A DNA stretch of 64,000 nt from Pistricoccus aurantiacus (GTDB lineage: Bacteria > Pseudomonadota > Gammaproteobacteria > Pseudomonadales > Halomonadaceae). How positions within the stretch are numbered: the first letter of the stretch is position 1; each line of letters starts with the position of its first letter. The position numbers and the translations under genes were made by a program. This document shows positions 53,553-63,217 of the stretch, piece after piece. The notes beneath the pieces were generated by a model. It searched no databases, had not been told where the DNA came from, and worked only from the letters and a program-made list of their open reading frames with translations. The DNA is taken from the NCBI RefSeq assembly GCF_042682565.1, contig NZ_JBHUIC010000013.1; one strand, written 5' to 3'.

Positions 53553-54860
53553 ATGACCTCCAAAACACCTCTCGCCGCCGCGCCGGAGCTTCTCTCTCCC
53601 GCGGGCAACTATCGCAACATGCGCTATGCCTTCGCCTACGGCGCCGACGCGGTCTATGCCGGCCAGCCGCGCTATTCCCTCAGGGTGCGCAACAACGACT
53701 TCGATCTCGCCAATCTGCACCGCGGCATCGAGGAGGCTCACGCCCGGGGCAAGGCGTTCTACGTGGCCTCGAACATCGCGCCCCACAACGCCAAGCTCAA
53801 AACCTATCTGCGGGACATGGAACCGGTCATCGAGGCCGGTCCCGATGCGCTGATCATGTCCGACCCGGGACTGATCATGATGGTGCGCGAGCGCTGGCCG
53901 GAGCAGACGATTCACCTCTCGGTGCAGTCCAACGTGGTCAATCACGCCGCGGCGCGCTTCTGGCAGCGCCAGGGCATCCGCCGCATCATCCTCTCCCGGG
54001 AGCTATCTCTGGAGGAGATCGGCGAGATCCGCCGCGAGTGTCCGGATCTGGAGATCGAAACCTTCGTGCACGGCGCCCTGTGCATCGCCTATTCCGGGCG
54101 CTGCCTGCTGTCCGGCTACTTCAACCGTCGCGACCCCAATCAGGGCACCTGCACCAACGCCTGTCGCTGGAAATACAACACTATCGCGGCGGACACCGAC
54201 GAGACCGGTGATCTCAAGCCTGCCCAGGCGGCGCTGATCGAGGACGTCACTCGCCCCGGCGAGTACATGCCCATCGACGAGGACGAGCACGGCACCTACA
54301 TCATGAATTCCAAGGATCTGCGCGCCGTGCAGCACGTGCCCCGGCTCATCGAGATGGGGGTGAGTTCGCTGAAGATCGAGGGGCGCACCAAGTCACACTA
54401 CTACGTGGCGCGCACCGCTCAGGTCTACCGCCGCGCCATCGACGATGCCCTGGCCGGACGGCCCTTCGACATGGCGCTGATGGACGAGCTCGAGAACCTG
54501 GCCAATCGCGGTTATACGGAAGGCTTCTACCGTCGCCACGTGCACGATGAGTACCAGAACTACGAGCGCGGCCACTCCATCGGCGTGCACCAGCAGTTCG
54601 TCGGCGAGGTGATCGATTTCGACGCGAGCCGCGGCTGGCTGGAGATCGAGGTCAAGAACCGCTTTGCCTTGGGCGACACTCTGGAGCTGATGCTGCCCGG
54701 CGGTAACCGTCGCTTTATCCTGGAGGCGTTGGAGAACCGGCGCGGCGAGGCGATCGATATCGCCCCTGGCTCCGGCCATGTGGTGCGCCTGCCGGTTCCC
54801 GGCGATGCCGTCGAGAGCGAGCGGGCGGCTTTCGGGCTCCTGCTGCGAGATCTTTCTTAA
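53553..54860 (+). CDS. trhP: Prephenate-dependent tRNA uridine hydroxylation protein TrhP (U32 family)
   Basis: A 435-residue U32 peptidase-family protein, the YegQ/TrhP branch, which takes part in 5-hydroxylation of uridine 34 in tRNA. Landmarks are ELLSPAGNYRNMRYAFAYGADAVYAG near residue 10, HLSVQSNVVNH near 123, ETFVHGALCIAYSGRCLLSGYFNRRDPNQGTCTNACRW from about 168 (conserved cysteine cluster) and SSLKIEGRTKS near 270. Length is close to E. coli YegQ (453). The start is the ATG at 53553 without a strong ribosome site. It stands alone. Confidence 0.92.
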   Translation: MTSKTPLAAAPELLSPAGNYRNMRYAFAYGADAVYAGQPRYSLRVRNNDFDLANLHRGIEEAHARGKAFYVASNIAPHNAKLKTYLRDMEPVIEAGPDALIMSDPGLIMMVRERWPEQTIHLSVQSNVVNHAAARFWQRQGIRRIILSRELSLEEIGEIRRECPDLEIETFVHGALCIAYSGRCLLSGYFNRRDPNQGTCTNACRWKYNTIAADTDETGDLKPAQAALIEDVTRPGEYMPIDEDEHGTYIMNSKDLRAVQHVPRLIEMGVSSLKIEGRTKSHYYVARTAQVYRRAIDDALAGRPFDMALMDELENLANRGYTEGFYRRHVHDEYQNYERGHSIGVHQQFVGEVIDFDASRGWLEIEVKNRFALGDTLELMLPGGNRRFILEALENRRGEAIDIAPGSGHVVRLPVPGDAVESERAAFGLLLRDLS

Positions 54861-54962
54861 GTGCGTCACTATCTGATGATTGCCATACACTGACCCCATG
54901 AAATCATCCGCAAATGGCATCAGGATAGAATATACGGGCCGCCTATGGCCCGGTGTGCCGCG

Positions 54963-55430
54963 TCACTCCGAAGACGAGTCCCGCGAAGCCGCCGGCGCGC
55001 TGTAGGTCGGGGTATCGGCGAAAGGAGGCGGTGGGTTCCACTGCTGCAACCCGTAGAAGACCCCGAAGATCATGATCACGATCAGCAGCACCCAGATCCA
55101 GGTAGGGGTCGGTGCCGGGGTTTCCGCCCGGGAGGGCTCCCAGTGGGCTTCGCCGGCACCGCCATAGGAGTTGACCAGAATCGGAATCTTGCCTTCCAGG
55201 ATATCGTTGTCGCTGAGGCCGCTGATTGCGATGCCCGGGCCATTGCGTACCTCGAAGGTAATGTATCTGACGCCTTTCTGGCCGCCGGCATCATAGGCCT
55301 CGATACGCAGGGTATGAGGCCCATCCTCGAGGGCCATGGTGTCCAGCTGGAAACGCACCGGAGAACGATGGCTGATGATGGGCTCCTCGCCGTCATCAAG
55401 GAAGATATCGGTACGGGTCTGATCGTTCAT
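54963..55430 (-). CDS. Membrane-anchored Ig-like protein linked to the CcoN/CcoO genes
   Basis: A 155-residue protein. The N-terminal 95 residues look like an Ig or fibronectin-type beta domain (SPVRFQLDTMALEDGPHTLRIEAYDAGG, VRYITFEVRNG), followed by a single helix (WIWVLLIVIMIFGVFYGLQQW) and a short proline-rich tail. Its ATG overlaps the stop of the preceding small gene (ATGA). Position as last gene of the oxidase set suggests a role in assembly or stability. No named family was recognised. Confidence 0.7.
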   Translation of the reverse strand: MNDQTRTDIFLDDGEEPIISHRSPVRFQLDTMALEDGPHTLRIEAYDAGGQKGVRYITFEVRNGPGIAISGLSDNDILEGKIPILVNSYGGAGEAHWEPSRAETPAPTPTWIWVLLIVIMIFGVFYGLQQWNPPPPFADTPTYSAPAASRDSSSE

Positions 55431-55666
55431 GGCTTGTCCTCACCCTTATCCTTCAGGATGCGCCGTTTGATATGCTGGTCTTGTCGTTCGCCGGGCCTCA
55501 GAAAGCATTTGATGCAATAAGCGGTGACGAACAGCACGATGAGTCCCCCACCAACAACCAGCAATCTGTCTACCAGTCCGACTCGGTCGACGAACTCGGC
55601 GGCTTGGACCTGTATCGTTAGCAGGCAAGCTGTCATCAGCATGACGAGAAGTACGCCGCGCATCAT
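55427..55666 (-). CDS. Small membrane protein of the CcoN/CcoO gene set
   Basis: A 79-residue protein with an N-terminal hydrophobic stretch (VLLVMLMTACLLTIQVQA), possibly a signal or anchor, and a second helix (LLVVGGGLIVLFVTAYCIKCFL), then a basic tail. It has the size of CcoQ or a small oxidase subunit but no sure match. The ATG overlaps the stop of the ccoO-like gene, and its own stop overlaps the next gene, so all are tightly coupled. Confidence 0.65.
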   Translation of the reverse strand: MMRGVLLVMLMTACLLTIQVQAAEFVDRVGLVDRLLVVGGGLIVLFVTAYCIKCFLRPGERQDQHIKRRILKDKGEDKP

Positions 55667-56670
55667 TTCTCTCCTGCCTCGCGTCGGCCGGCAACATCCT
55701 CCGCGGTTGCCGTGGGCGCATCGTTACCCCAACTGGTGCGCTCGTGGTTGACGATGGCGGCGATCTGCTCATCATCGAGCTGATCGGCGAAGCCGGGCAT
55801 CGGCGAGGTGTACTCGGTGCCGTCGATAGTCCTGCCCTGGGCGCCATGCAGGATGGTGTCGATATGCTCGCCAGGATCCTCCGCCAGCACCAACGAATTC
55901 CCCGCCAGGGGCGGGAAGGTGCCTGGAAGGCCCTGACCATTGGCCTGATGGCAGTTGGCGCAGTTATTGGCGTAAAGCGTGTCGCCTTTCGCGCCGGCTT
56001 GTCCCTCGCTTTCTTCCGCCGGGACGCCTTTCTGGTCCGTTTCGGCCGAGGCTTCCTGAGTCGTGCCGCCGGCGCCTTCAATGGGAATCTGGCGCAGGGC
56101 AAGCAGATAAGCCACCAGCGCCTGTCCTTGCTCGGTAGGCACGACCTTGCCGCCTTCCGGCGCATAGGCTTCAGGGATGGTCACCACCGGCGCATCGCTT
56201 TCAGCACCGGTGGCCGGTTCGAAGAGCCAAGGATAGGCAGGCATGATCGAATCCTTGACTACCGCACGGGGATTGTAGAGGTGCAGGTATTGCCAGGTTT
56301 CGCTGGATTGCCGGGCGCCGATATTGGAAAGATCCGGGCCGGTGCGGGCGCTGCCCAGTACCGCCGGCGAGTAGGGGCGCCAGACATCCATGGGGCCGAG
56401 CAGGGCATAGTCCGCCGCGGCGGTAGGCCGCCCCCAGGGTTGGTCCATGGCCAGCGGGCGCACCTGCTGGGTATGGCAGGCCACGCAGCCTTCGGCGATA
56501 TAGACTTCAAGCCCCCGCTGCTCGAGGTCCGACAGCGGTTCAGCCTCGGGCAGCGGTTCGGTATTTTGCTGCATCCACTGAGCCGGAAGGATGGCGATGA
56601 TGAAGGCAAGACCGATGAAACCGAAGAAGATCGTGCCCAGCAGCAGCCAATGGTTGCGATGAAAGTTCAT
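55663..56670 (-). CDS. ccoO: CcoO-like subunit fused to a second cytochrome c domain
   Basis: A 335-residue membrane-anchored dihaem protein. After one helix (LLLGTIFFGFIGLAFIIAI) comes a CcoO-type domain with haem c site CVACHTQQVRPL (Cys62, Cys65, His66). A linker follows, then a second cytochrome c domain with CANCHQ (Cys237, Cys240, His241) and a likely Met ligand in SPMPGF. Standard CcoO is about 200 residues with one haem. The start overlaps the ccoN stop (ATGA), and GGAG precedes it. No separate ccoP gene follows, so the extra domain may do its job of receiving electrons. Confidence 0.88.
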   Translation of the reverse strand: MNFHRNHWLLLGTIFFGFIGLAFIIAILPAQWMQQNTEPLPEAEPLSDLEQRGLEVYIAEGCVACHTQQVRPLAMDQPWGRPTAAADYALLGPMDVWRPYSPAVLGSARTGPDLSNIGARQSSETWQYLHLYNPRAVVKDSIMPAYPWLFEPATGAESDAPVVTIPEAYAPEGGKVVPTEQGQALVAYLLALRQIPIEGAGGTTQEASAETDQKGVPAEESEGQAGAKGDTLYANNCANCHQANGQGLPGTFPPLAGNSLVLAEDPGEHIDTILHGAQGRTIDGTEYTSPMPGFADQLDDEQIAAIVNHERTSWGNDAPTATAEDVAGRREAGEK

Positions 56671-58106
56671 GCCGCCGCCTCCGCCGCCAGAGGTTGGCGT
56701 GATTCGTGACGAACGGGACGCATGCACCAGAGGTTATAGGCGAAGATCAGGTGTGACAGGAACATCAGGCCGCCGCCCAGGGCACGCCATAGCCAGAAGG
56801 GCGCCATCATCGTCACGGAGTCGATGAAGGCGTCGCCGGCCATCCAGCTCATGCCCTGCATCGTACCGCCGATCATCAGGGCAATGGTGTAGATGGCCAC
56901 CCCGACGAAGGCGAACCAGAAGTGCACGCCGGCCAGAAAATGCGACGGCTCACGGCCCGTCAGGCGTGGCACGAGACCGTAGATGCCGCCCCATATCAGG
57001 AAGACGACGAAGCCATACATGGTCAGATGCGAGTGGGCGACGGTGAAATTGGTGAAATGCCAGACCCGATTCAGCGAACGAAACGCCTCGAAGGTGCCCT
57101 GCAGGGAGAACAGAAAGTAGGCGATCACTCCGACCAGGATAAAGGGCAGGCTGTAGCTGCGCGCCACGGTGCGAAAGCTGCCCTTCATGGTCATCAGGAA
57201 GTTGCCGGTGCCCGCGGCGAGGGTGACGATCATGCCCACGCTGAAGATGATCGCCACGGTCTGCAGCCACCAGGGGGTCGGCGCGAAGATGAAATGATGA
57301 GCGCCGATCATGCTGTAGAAGACCATCTGGGTCCAGAAGGCCAGCACCCCGAGGGAATAGGAGTAGATCGGCTTGTTGAGCAGCTTGGGCAGAAAATAGT
57401 AGGTCAACCCAAGCACCATGGGCGTGAACCACATGCCCACCCCCATGTGCATGTAGAAGCCCTGGATGATGGTCTCGCTGATGCCGGTCTGTTGATAGAC
57501 AGGCACATAGGCGATCACCATCAGCGCCACCGTCCACAGGAAGCCACCCATGATGTACCAGTTGGAGATGTAGATCTCCTCGATGGCGCGACCGGCGATG
57601 GTGCGGATCATGTTGTAGGTCACCAGTATCACGCCCAGGGCGAAGGTGCCTTGCACGGGCCAGATGTACTCGCGATATTCCTGGCCGCCGTTGTTGATAC
57701 CGGACATCAGCAGCAGATCGCCCACCAGCACGGCGGCGTTGATCAGCCCCAGACTGACCCAGGCCAGCGGCAGGCTGTGCAGCCGCCGCCGGCTGGTCTT
57801 GGGCACCACATAGAGTGTCAGGGCGATCATTGCCAGGGACGCCCAGCCCCAGAACACCGTATTGGTATGTACCGGGCGCAGACGACCGTAGGAAAGCCAG
57901 GGAACATGATCGATGTCCGGGGTCGCGAACTTGAGACCCAGATAGGCACCGACCAGCGTCCCCACCAGCAGCCAGAGAGTCGCACTGCCGAGATAGGCGT
58001 AGATGAGGCGGGTGGAAGCGGTATCCCGGTCGGGAGCGACCTCGACCGCCGTCTTGGTGACCACCGCGGAGCGGCTTGCGGGAAGCAGGGACGCCGGATT
58101 CGCCAT
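56667..58106 (-). CDS. ccoN: CcoN-like catalytic subunit of cbb3-type oxidase
   Basis: A 479-residue haem-copper oxidase subunit I of the cbb3 type with 12 helices. Haem and copper ligands are seen in RPVHTNTVFWGW (about residue 78), IGAHHFIF (about 272) and HFTNFTVAHSHLTMYGF (about 350). The helix that usually reads WYGHNAVGF in cbb3 enzymes is here FYMHMGVGMWFT, so it is a divergent branch, perhaps with different gas affinity or proton path. GAGG precedes the ATG. It is first in a four-gene set on the minus strand. Confidence 0.88.
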   Translation of the reverse strand: MANPASLLPASRSAVVTKTAVEVAPDRDTASTRLIYAYLGSATLWLLVGTLVGAYLGLKFATPDIDHVPWLSYGRLRPVHTNTVFWGWASLAMIALTLYVVPKTSRRRLHSLPLAWVSLGLINAAVLVGDLLLMSGINNGGQEYREYIWPVQGTFALGVILVTYNMIRTIAGRAIEEIYISNWYIMGGFLWTVALMVIAYVPVYQQTGISETIIQGFYMHMGVGMWFTPMVLGLTYYFLPKLLNKPIYSYSLGVLAFWTQMVFYSMIGAHHFIFAPTPWWLQTVAIIFSVGMIVTLAAGTGNFLMTMKGSFRTVARSYSLPFILVGVIAYFLFSLQGTFEAFRSLNRVWHFTNFTVAHSHLTMYGFVVFLIWGGIYGLVPRLTGREPSHFLAGVHFWFAFVGVAIYTIALMIGGTMQGMSWMAGDAFIDSVTMMAPFWLWRALGGGLMFLSHLIFAYNLWCMRPVRHESRQPLAAEAAA

Positions 58107-58232
58107 GACGCACCTCGACCGTTCGACGATAAGATGTTTTTTAAATACTTCTTAAAGCCTAGTCACAAGCATCCAATAGCGCAAACGTCGAGCAAATGAT
58201 CTCATCCGCCAGGGATGACCAACCTTCGTCAT

Positions 58233-59174
58233 TCAACTCGCCTGAAGAAACTCTCCCATCACTCGATAGGCCCGGGCGCACTCTTCCGGCACCAGGTCTT
58301 CCATATTGAGGAAGGCGTGAATCATCGAGGGAAAATGCTCGTGGCGATGGGCGATGCCCTGTTCCTTGAGCCGTTCCACATAGGCCAGGCCCTCGTCCCG
58401 CAGCGGACAGAAGCCGGCGGTAATGACCAGGGTTTCCGGCATGCGACCGGTCATGCGCATGAACAGCGGCGAGGCAATGTAGGCATCCCCACCTTCACGG
58501 AAATAATTGTCGAAATACCACTGAATACGGTCTTTCTCCAGGAAGTAGCCCCGGCCATTTTCCTGCAGGGAAGGAAACGAGCCGGTGTAATCGACGCTTG
58601 GGTAGACGAGTATCTGACGCTTCAGAGAAATATTGGGGTTGTACTGGGCACGGGAGCTGACCGTGGCGGCCAGAGCAGCACCGGCGGAATCCCCGGCCAC
58701 GCTGAGGATCTTCTGGAAGCGTCGCTCCTTGGCTTTCAGTACCGGCCAGAGATGCTCGAGCACGCCCTCCGTATCCTCGATGGCATGGGGATAAGGGCAT
58801 TCCGGCGCCAGGCGATATTCCACGGACACTATCAGGTTGCCGCTGGCCCGGGCCAGCTTGCGACAGATGCCATCGTAGACGCTGACGCTGCCCGCCGCAT
58901 GGCCGCCGCCATGCAGATAGACGCATATCGGCTTGACCTCTTCCGGATTGGGGTCGTAGATGCGAATCGGTACCGGGTAATCGATGGTCTTCACTATGGC
59001 ATCGCCGACCCAGGGAAGCTCCGGGCGCTGGGTGACCAGGCCGGCGGTAACGTTGGCCAGCGCCTCCCGGGCGGCGATGGGCGTAAACGTCACGCCTTCC
59101 GCGCGCTGTTTTTCCAGCAAGGGATTGATCTGTTCCAGCCAGGCGGCCAGGGCGGGGTGAAGGGTATCGCTCAT
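58233..59174 (-). CDS. Alpha/beta hydrolase of the hormone-sensitive lipase family
   Basis: A 313-residue esterase. The oxyanion motif is HGGGHAAGS near residue 88, the nucleophile elbow GDSAGAALA near 160 (Ser), the acid is probably in FCPLRDEGLAY near 258, and the histidine in SMIHAFLNM near 287. These fit family IV bacterial esterases. Substrate unknown. GGAG lies before the ATG. It is divergent from rmuC. Confidence 0.9.
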   Translation of the reverse strand: MSDTLHPALAAWLEQINPLLEKQRAEGVTFTPIAAREALANVTAGLVTQRPELPWVGDAIVKTIDYPVPIRIYDPNPEEVKPICVYLHGGGHAAGSVSVYDGICRKLARASGNLIVSVEYRLAPECPYPHAIEDTEGVLEHLWPVLKAKERRFQKILSVAGDSAGAALAATVSSRAQYNPNISLKRQILVYPSVDYTGSFPSLQENGRGYFLEKDRIQWYFDNYFREGGDAYIASPLFMRMTGRMPETLVITAGFCPLRDEGLAYVERLKEQGIAHRHEHFPSMIHAFLNMEDLVPEECARAYRVMGEFLQAS

Positions 59175-59329
59175 GAAAACTCCTTTTCATCAAATCATCG
59201 ATAGCCTCGTGTATCGATTAACCATGGATCGATCATCAAAATGCCGCAAGCCCTATTCGCCAGATCGAAAGCCAGATGGATAGAATAGGCTGACGAGAAG
59301 GATAACGTCACACCTGAAGGAGCGAAGCC

Positions 59330-60817
59330 GTGCCAGCGGATAGCCTGATTCAAGGCAGTTTTATTCTCGCCGCGCTGGCGGTTGGCGTTCTGCTGACGTA
59401 TCTGCTGCTGCGTGGCAAGCTGATAAGCCGCGAAGAAACGCTCAAATATCAGCTTGAAGAGCGTCAGCGGCTCGAGAGCGAGCTTGGCGAATCTCGCCAA
59501 CTGTGCGCGGCGAAGGAGCAGGCGCTACACAAGGAGCGGCTGACCAACGCAAGACTCTCGAGTCAGCTGGAATCCACCCACCAGACGCTTGCGGACTTCA
59601 AGACACAGTTCGCGCAGCTCCAGCAGCAGCATCGTCGGCTGGAGCGGGAAAACTCGGATATCAGAACCCGCCATCAGGAATTGATCACCACGCTCGAACA
59701 GCGGGAGCGTCACTTCAAGGAGCAGCTTGCACTGGTCAACGAAGGTCGCGAACAGCTCAAGCAGGAATTCGAGAACCTGGCCAATGAGGTGCTCGAGCGC
59801 AAGGGCAAGAGCTTCAGCGAACTTTCGGAAAGACATATAAGCCACCTGCTGCAGCCCATGCACACCGAGATGAAAGGCTTTCGCGAACGCATCGAGAACC
59901 TGCACCATCAGGACACCCAGCAGCAGGCGGCACTGAAGCAAGAGCTAAAGACACTGCAGAACCTCAACCGGGAGATCACCGACCAGGCGGAGCGCCTGAC
60001 CGAAGCCTTGCAGGGGCAGAAGAAGATTCAGGGCAACTGGGGCGAGCTGATGCTGGAGAACGTGCTGGACGGCTGCGGGCTGCGTCTGGGCAAGGACTAC
60101 CGGCGCGAGGTCAGCTTCAACACCGAGGATGGCCGCCGGCGCCCGGACGCCATCGTCTATCTGCCCCAGAACAGGCACCTGGTGATCGACGCCAAGACCT
60201 CGCTTTCCGCCTATGTGCGCTACGTCAACGGCGAGGAAGACGCGGAGCGCCGTCAGGCCCTGGCGGATCACTGCCGCGCGGTGAGCGATCGCATCAACGA
60301 ACTGGCGGACAAGCACTACTACGATCTGCCCGGACTCAACTCCCCGGAAGTGGTGGTCATGTTCATCCCGGTGGAATCCGCCTACGTGGAGGCCATCAAG
60401 CACGACGAGACCCTGTATCAGCGGGCCATCGAGAACAATGTGCTGGTCGCCACCCCCACCACCCTGCTGACCAGCCTGAATATCGTCCGCCAGCTGTGGC
60501 GTTTCGAGGACCAGAGCAAGCACAGCGTGGAGCTCGCCAAGCGCGCCGAAGGTTTCTACAACAAGCTGCGCACCTTTCTGGAAAGCATGCAGGACGTGGG
60601 CAAGCGCCTGGACGGCGCTCGCTTGAGCTTCGATCAGGCCATGGGCCAGTTCTCCACCGGCAAGGGCAATCTGCTCAAGCAGGCCAGCGAGTTTCAGGAG
60701 CTCGGCGTCTCGGTGAAGAAGGAACTGCCCGCGGAACTGGTGGAACGCGCCCGCATGGAACTACCGCAGCGGCTCGAGCATAGCCGGGACGAAGACCAGC
60801 CGGCGGAGAAGGTCTGA
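59330..60817 (+). CDS. rmuC: DNA recombination protein RmuC
   Basis: A 495-residue protein with one N-terminal membrane helix (residues 10-28), a long coiled coil (about 30-220) and a C-terminal nuclease-like domain with KIQGNWGELMLENVLDGCGL, RRRPDAIVYLPQNRHLVIDAKTSL and FIPVESAYVEA. RmuC limits inversions at short inverted repeats. The start is a GTG at 59330 with AAGGAG seven bases upstream. The next regulator begins nine bases after its stop. Confidence 0.95.
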   Translation: MPADSLIQGSFILAALAVGVLLTYLLLRGKLISREETLKYQLEERQRLESELGESRQLCAAKEQALHKERLTNARLSSQLESTHQTLADFKTQFAQLQQQHRRLERENSDIRTRHQELITTLEQRERHFKEQLALVNEGREQLKQEFENLANEVLERKGKSFSELSERHISHLLQPMHTEMKGFRERIENLHHQDTQQQAALKQELKTLQNLNREITDQAERLTEALQGQKKIQGNWGELMLENVLDGCGLRLGKDYRREVSFNTEDGRRRPDAIVYLPQNRHLVIDAKTSLSAYVRYVNGEEDAERRQALADHCRAVSDRINELADKHYYDLPGLNSPEVVVMFIPVESAYVEAIKHDETLYQRAIENNVLVATPTTLLTSLNIVRQLWRFEDQSKHSVELAKRAEGFYNKLRTFLESMQDVGKRLDGARLSFDQAMGQFSTGKGNLLKQASEFQELGVSVKKELPAELVERARMELPQRLEHSRDEDQPAEKV

Positions 60818-60826
60818 ACCATCCCC

Positions 60827-61795
60827 ATGCGCCTGGACTATCAAGGCCCCTGGCCGGAACCCATCGGTTTTCTATTGCTGCCGCGCTTTTCAATGATGGC
60901 GTTCTTTTCCGCGGTGGAGCCACTGCGTATCGCCAATCGCGTTGCCGAGCGAGAGCTGTTTTGCTGGCACGTGATCAGCCAGGACGGCGAACCGGTCAGC
61001 GCCAGCAATCGCATGACCCTGCTCGCCGATGCCTCTTTGGAGACGGCGCCGTCACTCCCCAGCCTGGCGGTGTGCACCAGCTTCGACCCGGAAGCCGCCC
61101 TGAACCGCCGGCTGATCCGCTGGCTCCATCAACTGGCACAGCAGGATTGCACCCTGGGCGGCGTCGACACCGGCTGCTTTATTCTCGCCCAGGCCAAACT
61201 ACTTAAGCCTCGGCAGCGGGTGACCCTGCATTGGGAGAGCCTGCCGGCCTTTCGCGAACGCTTTCCCGAGATCGACGCAGTCGAATCACTTTATGAGGTA
61301 AGCCGCGATGGCTTTTCCTGCGCCGGGGGCACCGCCGCCATGGACATGACCCTGGGGATGATCGCCCGACGCCACGGCGACAGTCTGGCCGCTCTGGTCT
61401 CCGAGCAACTGATCCACGAACGTATGCGCACTCCTCAGGATCATCAGCGCCTGGCTCTGACCCAGCGGCTGGGCACTCATCGTCATGGCCTGGTGATGGC
61501 GGTGGCGCTGATGGAGCGCCACATCGAAACACCGCTGACCCTCAGCGAGATTGCCGCCCGGGTGGGTATTTCCCTGCGCCAGCTGCAGCGGCTGTTCGAG
61601 CAGGAACTGGCCCGGCGACCCCGGGATTTCTATCTGGAGCTGCGTTTGACTCGGGCGCGCCGGCTGCTGACGGAAACTGACCATGACATTCTCAGCATCG
61701 CCCTGGCCACCGGCTTCGGCGCCGCCTCCAGCTTTTCCCGGGCCTACAAGCGCCGCTACGGTGTGAATCCTCGGCAGCATCGCCATCCGGATTGA
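60827..61795 (+). CDS. GlxA-family AraC regulator, likely for gamma-butyrobetaine/carnitine use
   Basis: A 322-residue regulator with a DJ-1/PfpI-like domain (elbow GVDTGCFILAQAKLL near residue 105) and a C-terminal AraC domain (LSEIAARVGISLRQLQRLFEQ, ILSIALATGFGAASSFSRAYK). CdhR, the carnitine sensor of Pseudomonas, belongs to the same family. The gamma-butyrobetaine dioxygenase gene follows 96 bases later on the same strand, so control of that gene is likely. Proximity to rmuC (nine bases) is probably accidental. The exact ligand is inferred. Confidence 0.85.
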   Translation: MRLDYQGPWPEPIGFLLLPRFSMMAFFSAVEPLRIANRVAERELFCWHVISQDGEPVSASNRMTLLADASLETAPSLPSLAVCTSFDPEAALNRRLIRWLHQLAQQDCTLGGVDTGCFILAQAKLLKPRQRVTLHWESLPAFRERFPEIDAVESLYEVSRDGFSCAGGTAAMDMTLGMIARRHGDSLAALVSEQLIHERMRTPQDHQRLALTQRLGTHRHGLVMAVALMERHIETPLTLSEIAARVGISLRQLQRLFEQELARRPRDFYLELRLTRARRLLTETDHDILSIALATGFGAASSFSRAYKRRYGVNPRQHRHPD

Positions 61796-61891
61796 CGCTT
61801 TCGGTCAAACAAGCGTCGCCTTGAGTACAATCAGGCGCGTCTCGGCCCGGCATCCTGACGGCTGATTCCAGCCATCAGAGAGATCCACTCC

Positions 61892-63127
61892 ATGAGCCAA
61901 GCCAATCTTCCCCTTACCCCGGACTATGACGCCTGGCCCGTCGAGGTATGGCCCGCCGAGATCAGCCACGACGAGCGCCTGCTCACCCTGCGCTGGCAGG
62001 ACGGCCGGGTGAGTCGCTATCACAGCGTCTGGCTGCGGGAGAACGCCGCGGACGACAGCACCGTCAACCCGGCCACCCGAGAGCGCATTCTGGATCTCTC
62101 GGCGCTCGGTGGATGGCCGTCCATCGCGGACGCGGCGCTGGACGAACAGGGGGCGCTTGTCGTCACCTTCGCGCCGGAGAATCGCACCCTGCGTTTTCAT
62201 CCGGGTTGGCTGCGGGCCAACGACTATTCCAATATCGAGGCGCCGGACGCGCCCCTGGTGCCGGTGACCACCTGGACCGGCGAACAGATGGCGGAGCCGA
62301 TCAGCCTGGACGCCGGCGGCTGGCTCTCTCATACAGACACCCATGCCGAAGACGATCCGCAATTCGAGGCGTTATTACAAGATGCCTTGAAAGCGGTGCT
62401 CGGTTACGGCCTGGTGCGCCTGCGCAACCTGCCAACCGAGCCCGGCACCCTGGCGCGTATCGCCGAGCGCATCGGCCCCATGCGGGATACCAACTTCGGC
62501 ACCCTGTTCGACGTCAAGGCCAAACCGGACCCGGACTCCAACGCCTACACCTCTATCGCCCTGCCCTTTCACGTGGATCTGCCCACCCGGGAATACCAGC
62601 CTGGGCTGCAGTTCCTTCACTGCCTGGAGAACAGTGTCGAGGGCGGCCAGGCGGTGATGGCGGACGGTTTCGCCATCGCCGAGGCGCTGCGGGAAGAGCA
62701 CCCAGAGGCCTTCGCCACCCTGACCCGAGTCAAGTGGTGCTACGCCAATACCGCCAAGGTGACGGACTACGTCTGGTTCGACCCGATGATCAAGCTCGAC
62801 GACCAGGGGCGGCTGATCGAGGTGCGCATCGCCGACTTCCTGCGCGGCCCCTTGATGGCCCCCTTCGAGGATATCGAACCCGCCTATGACGCCCTGATGC
62901 AACTGCAGCAGATGCTCAAGGAACCCCGCTTCGCCCAGCGCTTTACCTATCGCTCCGGCGACCTGGTGATCTTCGACAACCGCCGCCTGCTTCACGCCCG
63001 AGACGCCTTCGAAGGCAGCACCGGCCACCGCTGGCTGCAAGGCTGCTATATGGAACGGGACGAGATCCGCTCTCGGCTGCGCATGCTGTGGCGAGCCGAG
63101 CGCCGACGGCGGGGTCGAGGCGCTTGA
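61892..63127 (+). CDS. Gamma-butyrobetaine dioxygenase
   Basis: Fe(II)/2-oxoglutarate enzyme that hydroxylates gamma-butyrobetaine to L-carnitine. A short N-terminal DUF971-type domain (residues 20-110; LRWQDGRVSRYHSVWLREN) precedes the TauD-like catalytic domain. Iron ligands are His227 and Asp229 (PFHVDLP) and His368 (RRLLHARD); the 2-oxoglutarate Arg is probably in GHRWLQGCY. Length (411) fits bacterial and animal BBOX. Trimethyllysine dioxygenase is the near alternative. With the adjacent GlxA regulator it links this window to carnitine metabolism. Confidence 0.9.
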   Translation: MSQANLPLTPDYDAWPVEVWPAEISHDERLLTLRWQDGRVSRYHSVWLRENAADDSTVNPATRERILDLSALGGWPSIADAALDEQGALVVTFAPENRTLRFHPGWLRANDYSNIEAPDAPLVPVTTWTGEQMAEPISLDAGGWLSHTDTHAEDDPQFEALLQDALKAVLGYGLVRLRNLPTEPGTLARIAERIGPMRDTNFGTLFDVKAKPDPDSNAYTSIALPFHVDLPTREYQPGLQFLHCLENSVEGGQAVMADGFAIAEALREEHPEAFATLTRVKWCYANTAKVTDYVWFDPMIKLDDQGRLIEVRIADFLRGPLMAPFEDIEPAYDALMQLQQMLKEPRFAQRFTYRSGDLVIFDNRRLLHARDAFEGSTGHRWLQGCYMERDEIRSRLRMLWRAERRRRGRGA

Positions 63128-63217
63128 AGACAAGGATCGGGAAGCGCCGGTCGCGTCCTGATGGATTGGCGTCGGCTCGGCCGGCGCTAGTACTATGCTT
63201 GTAAGCGCCCTTGCAAG

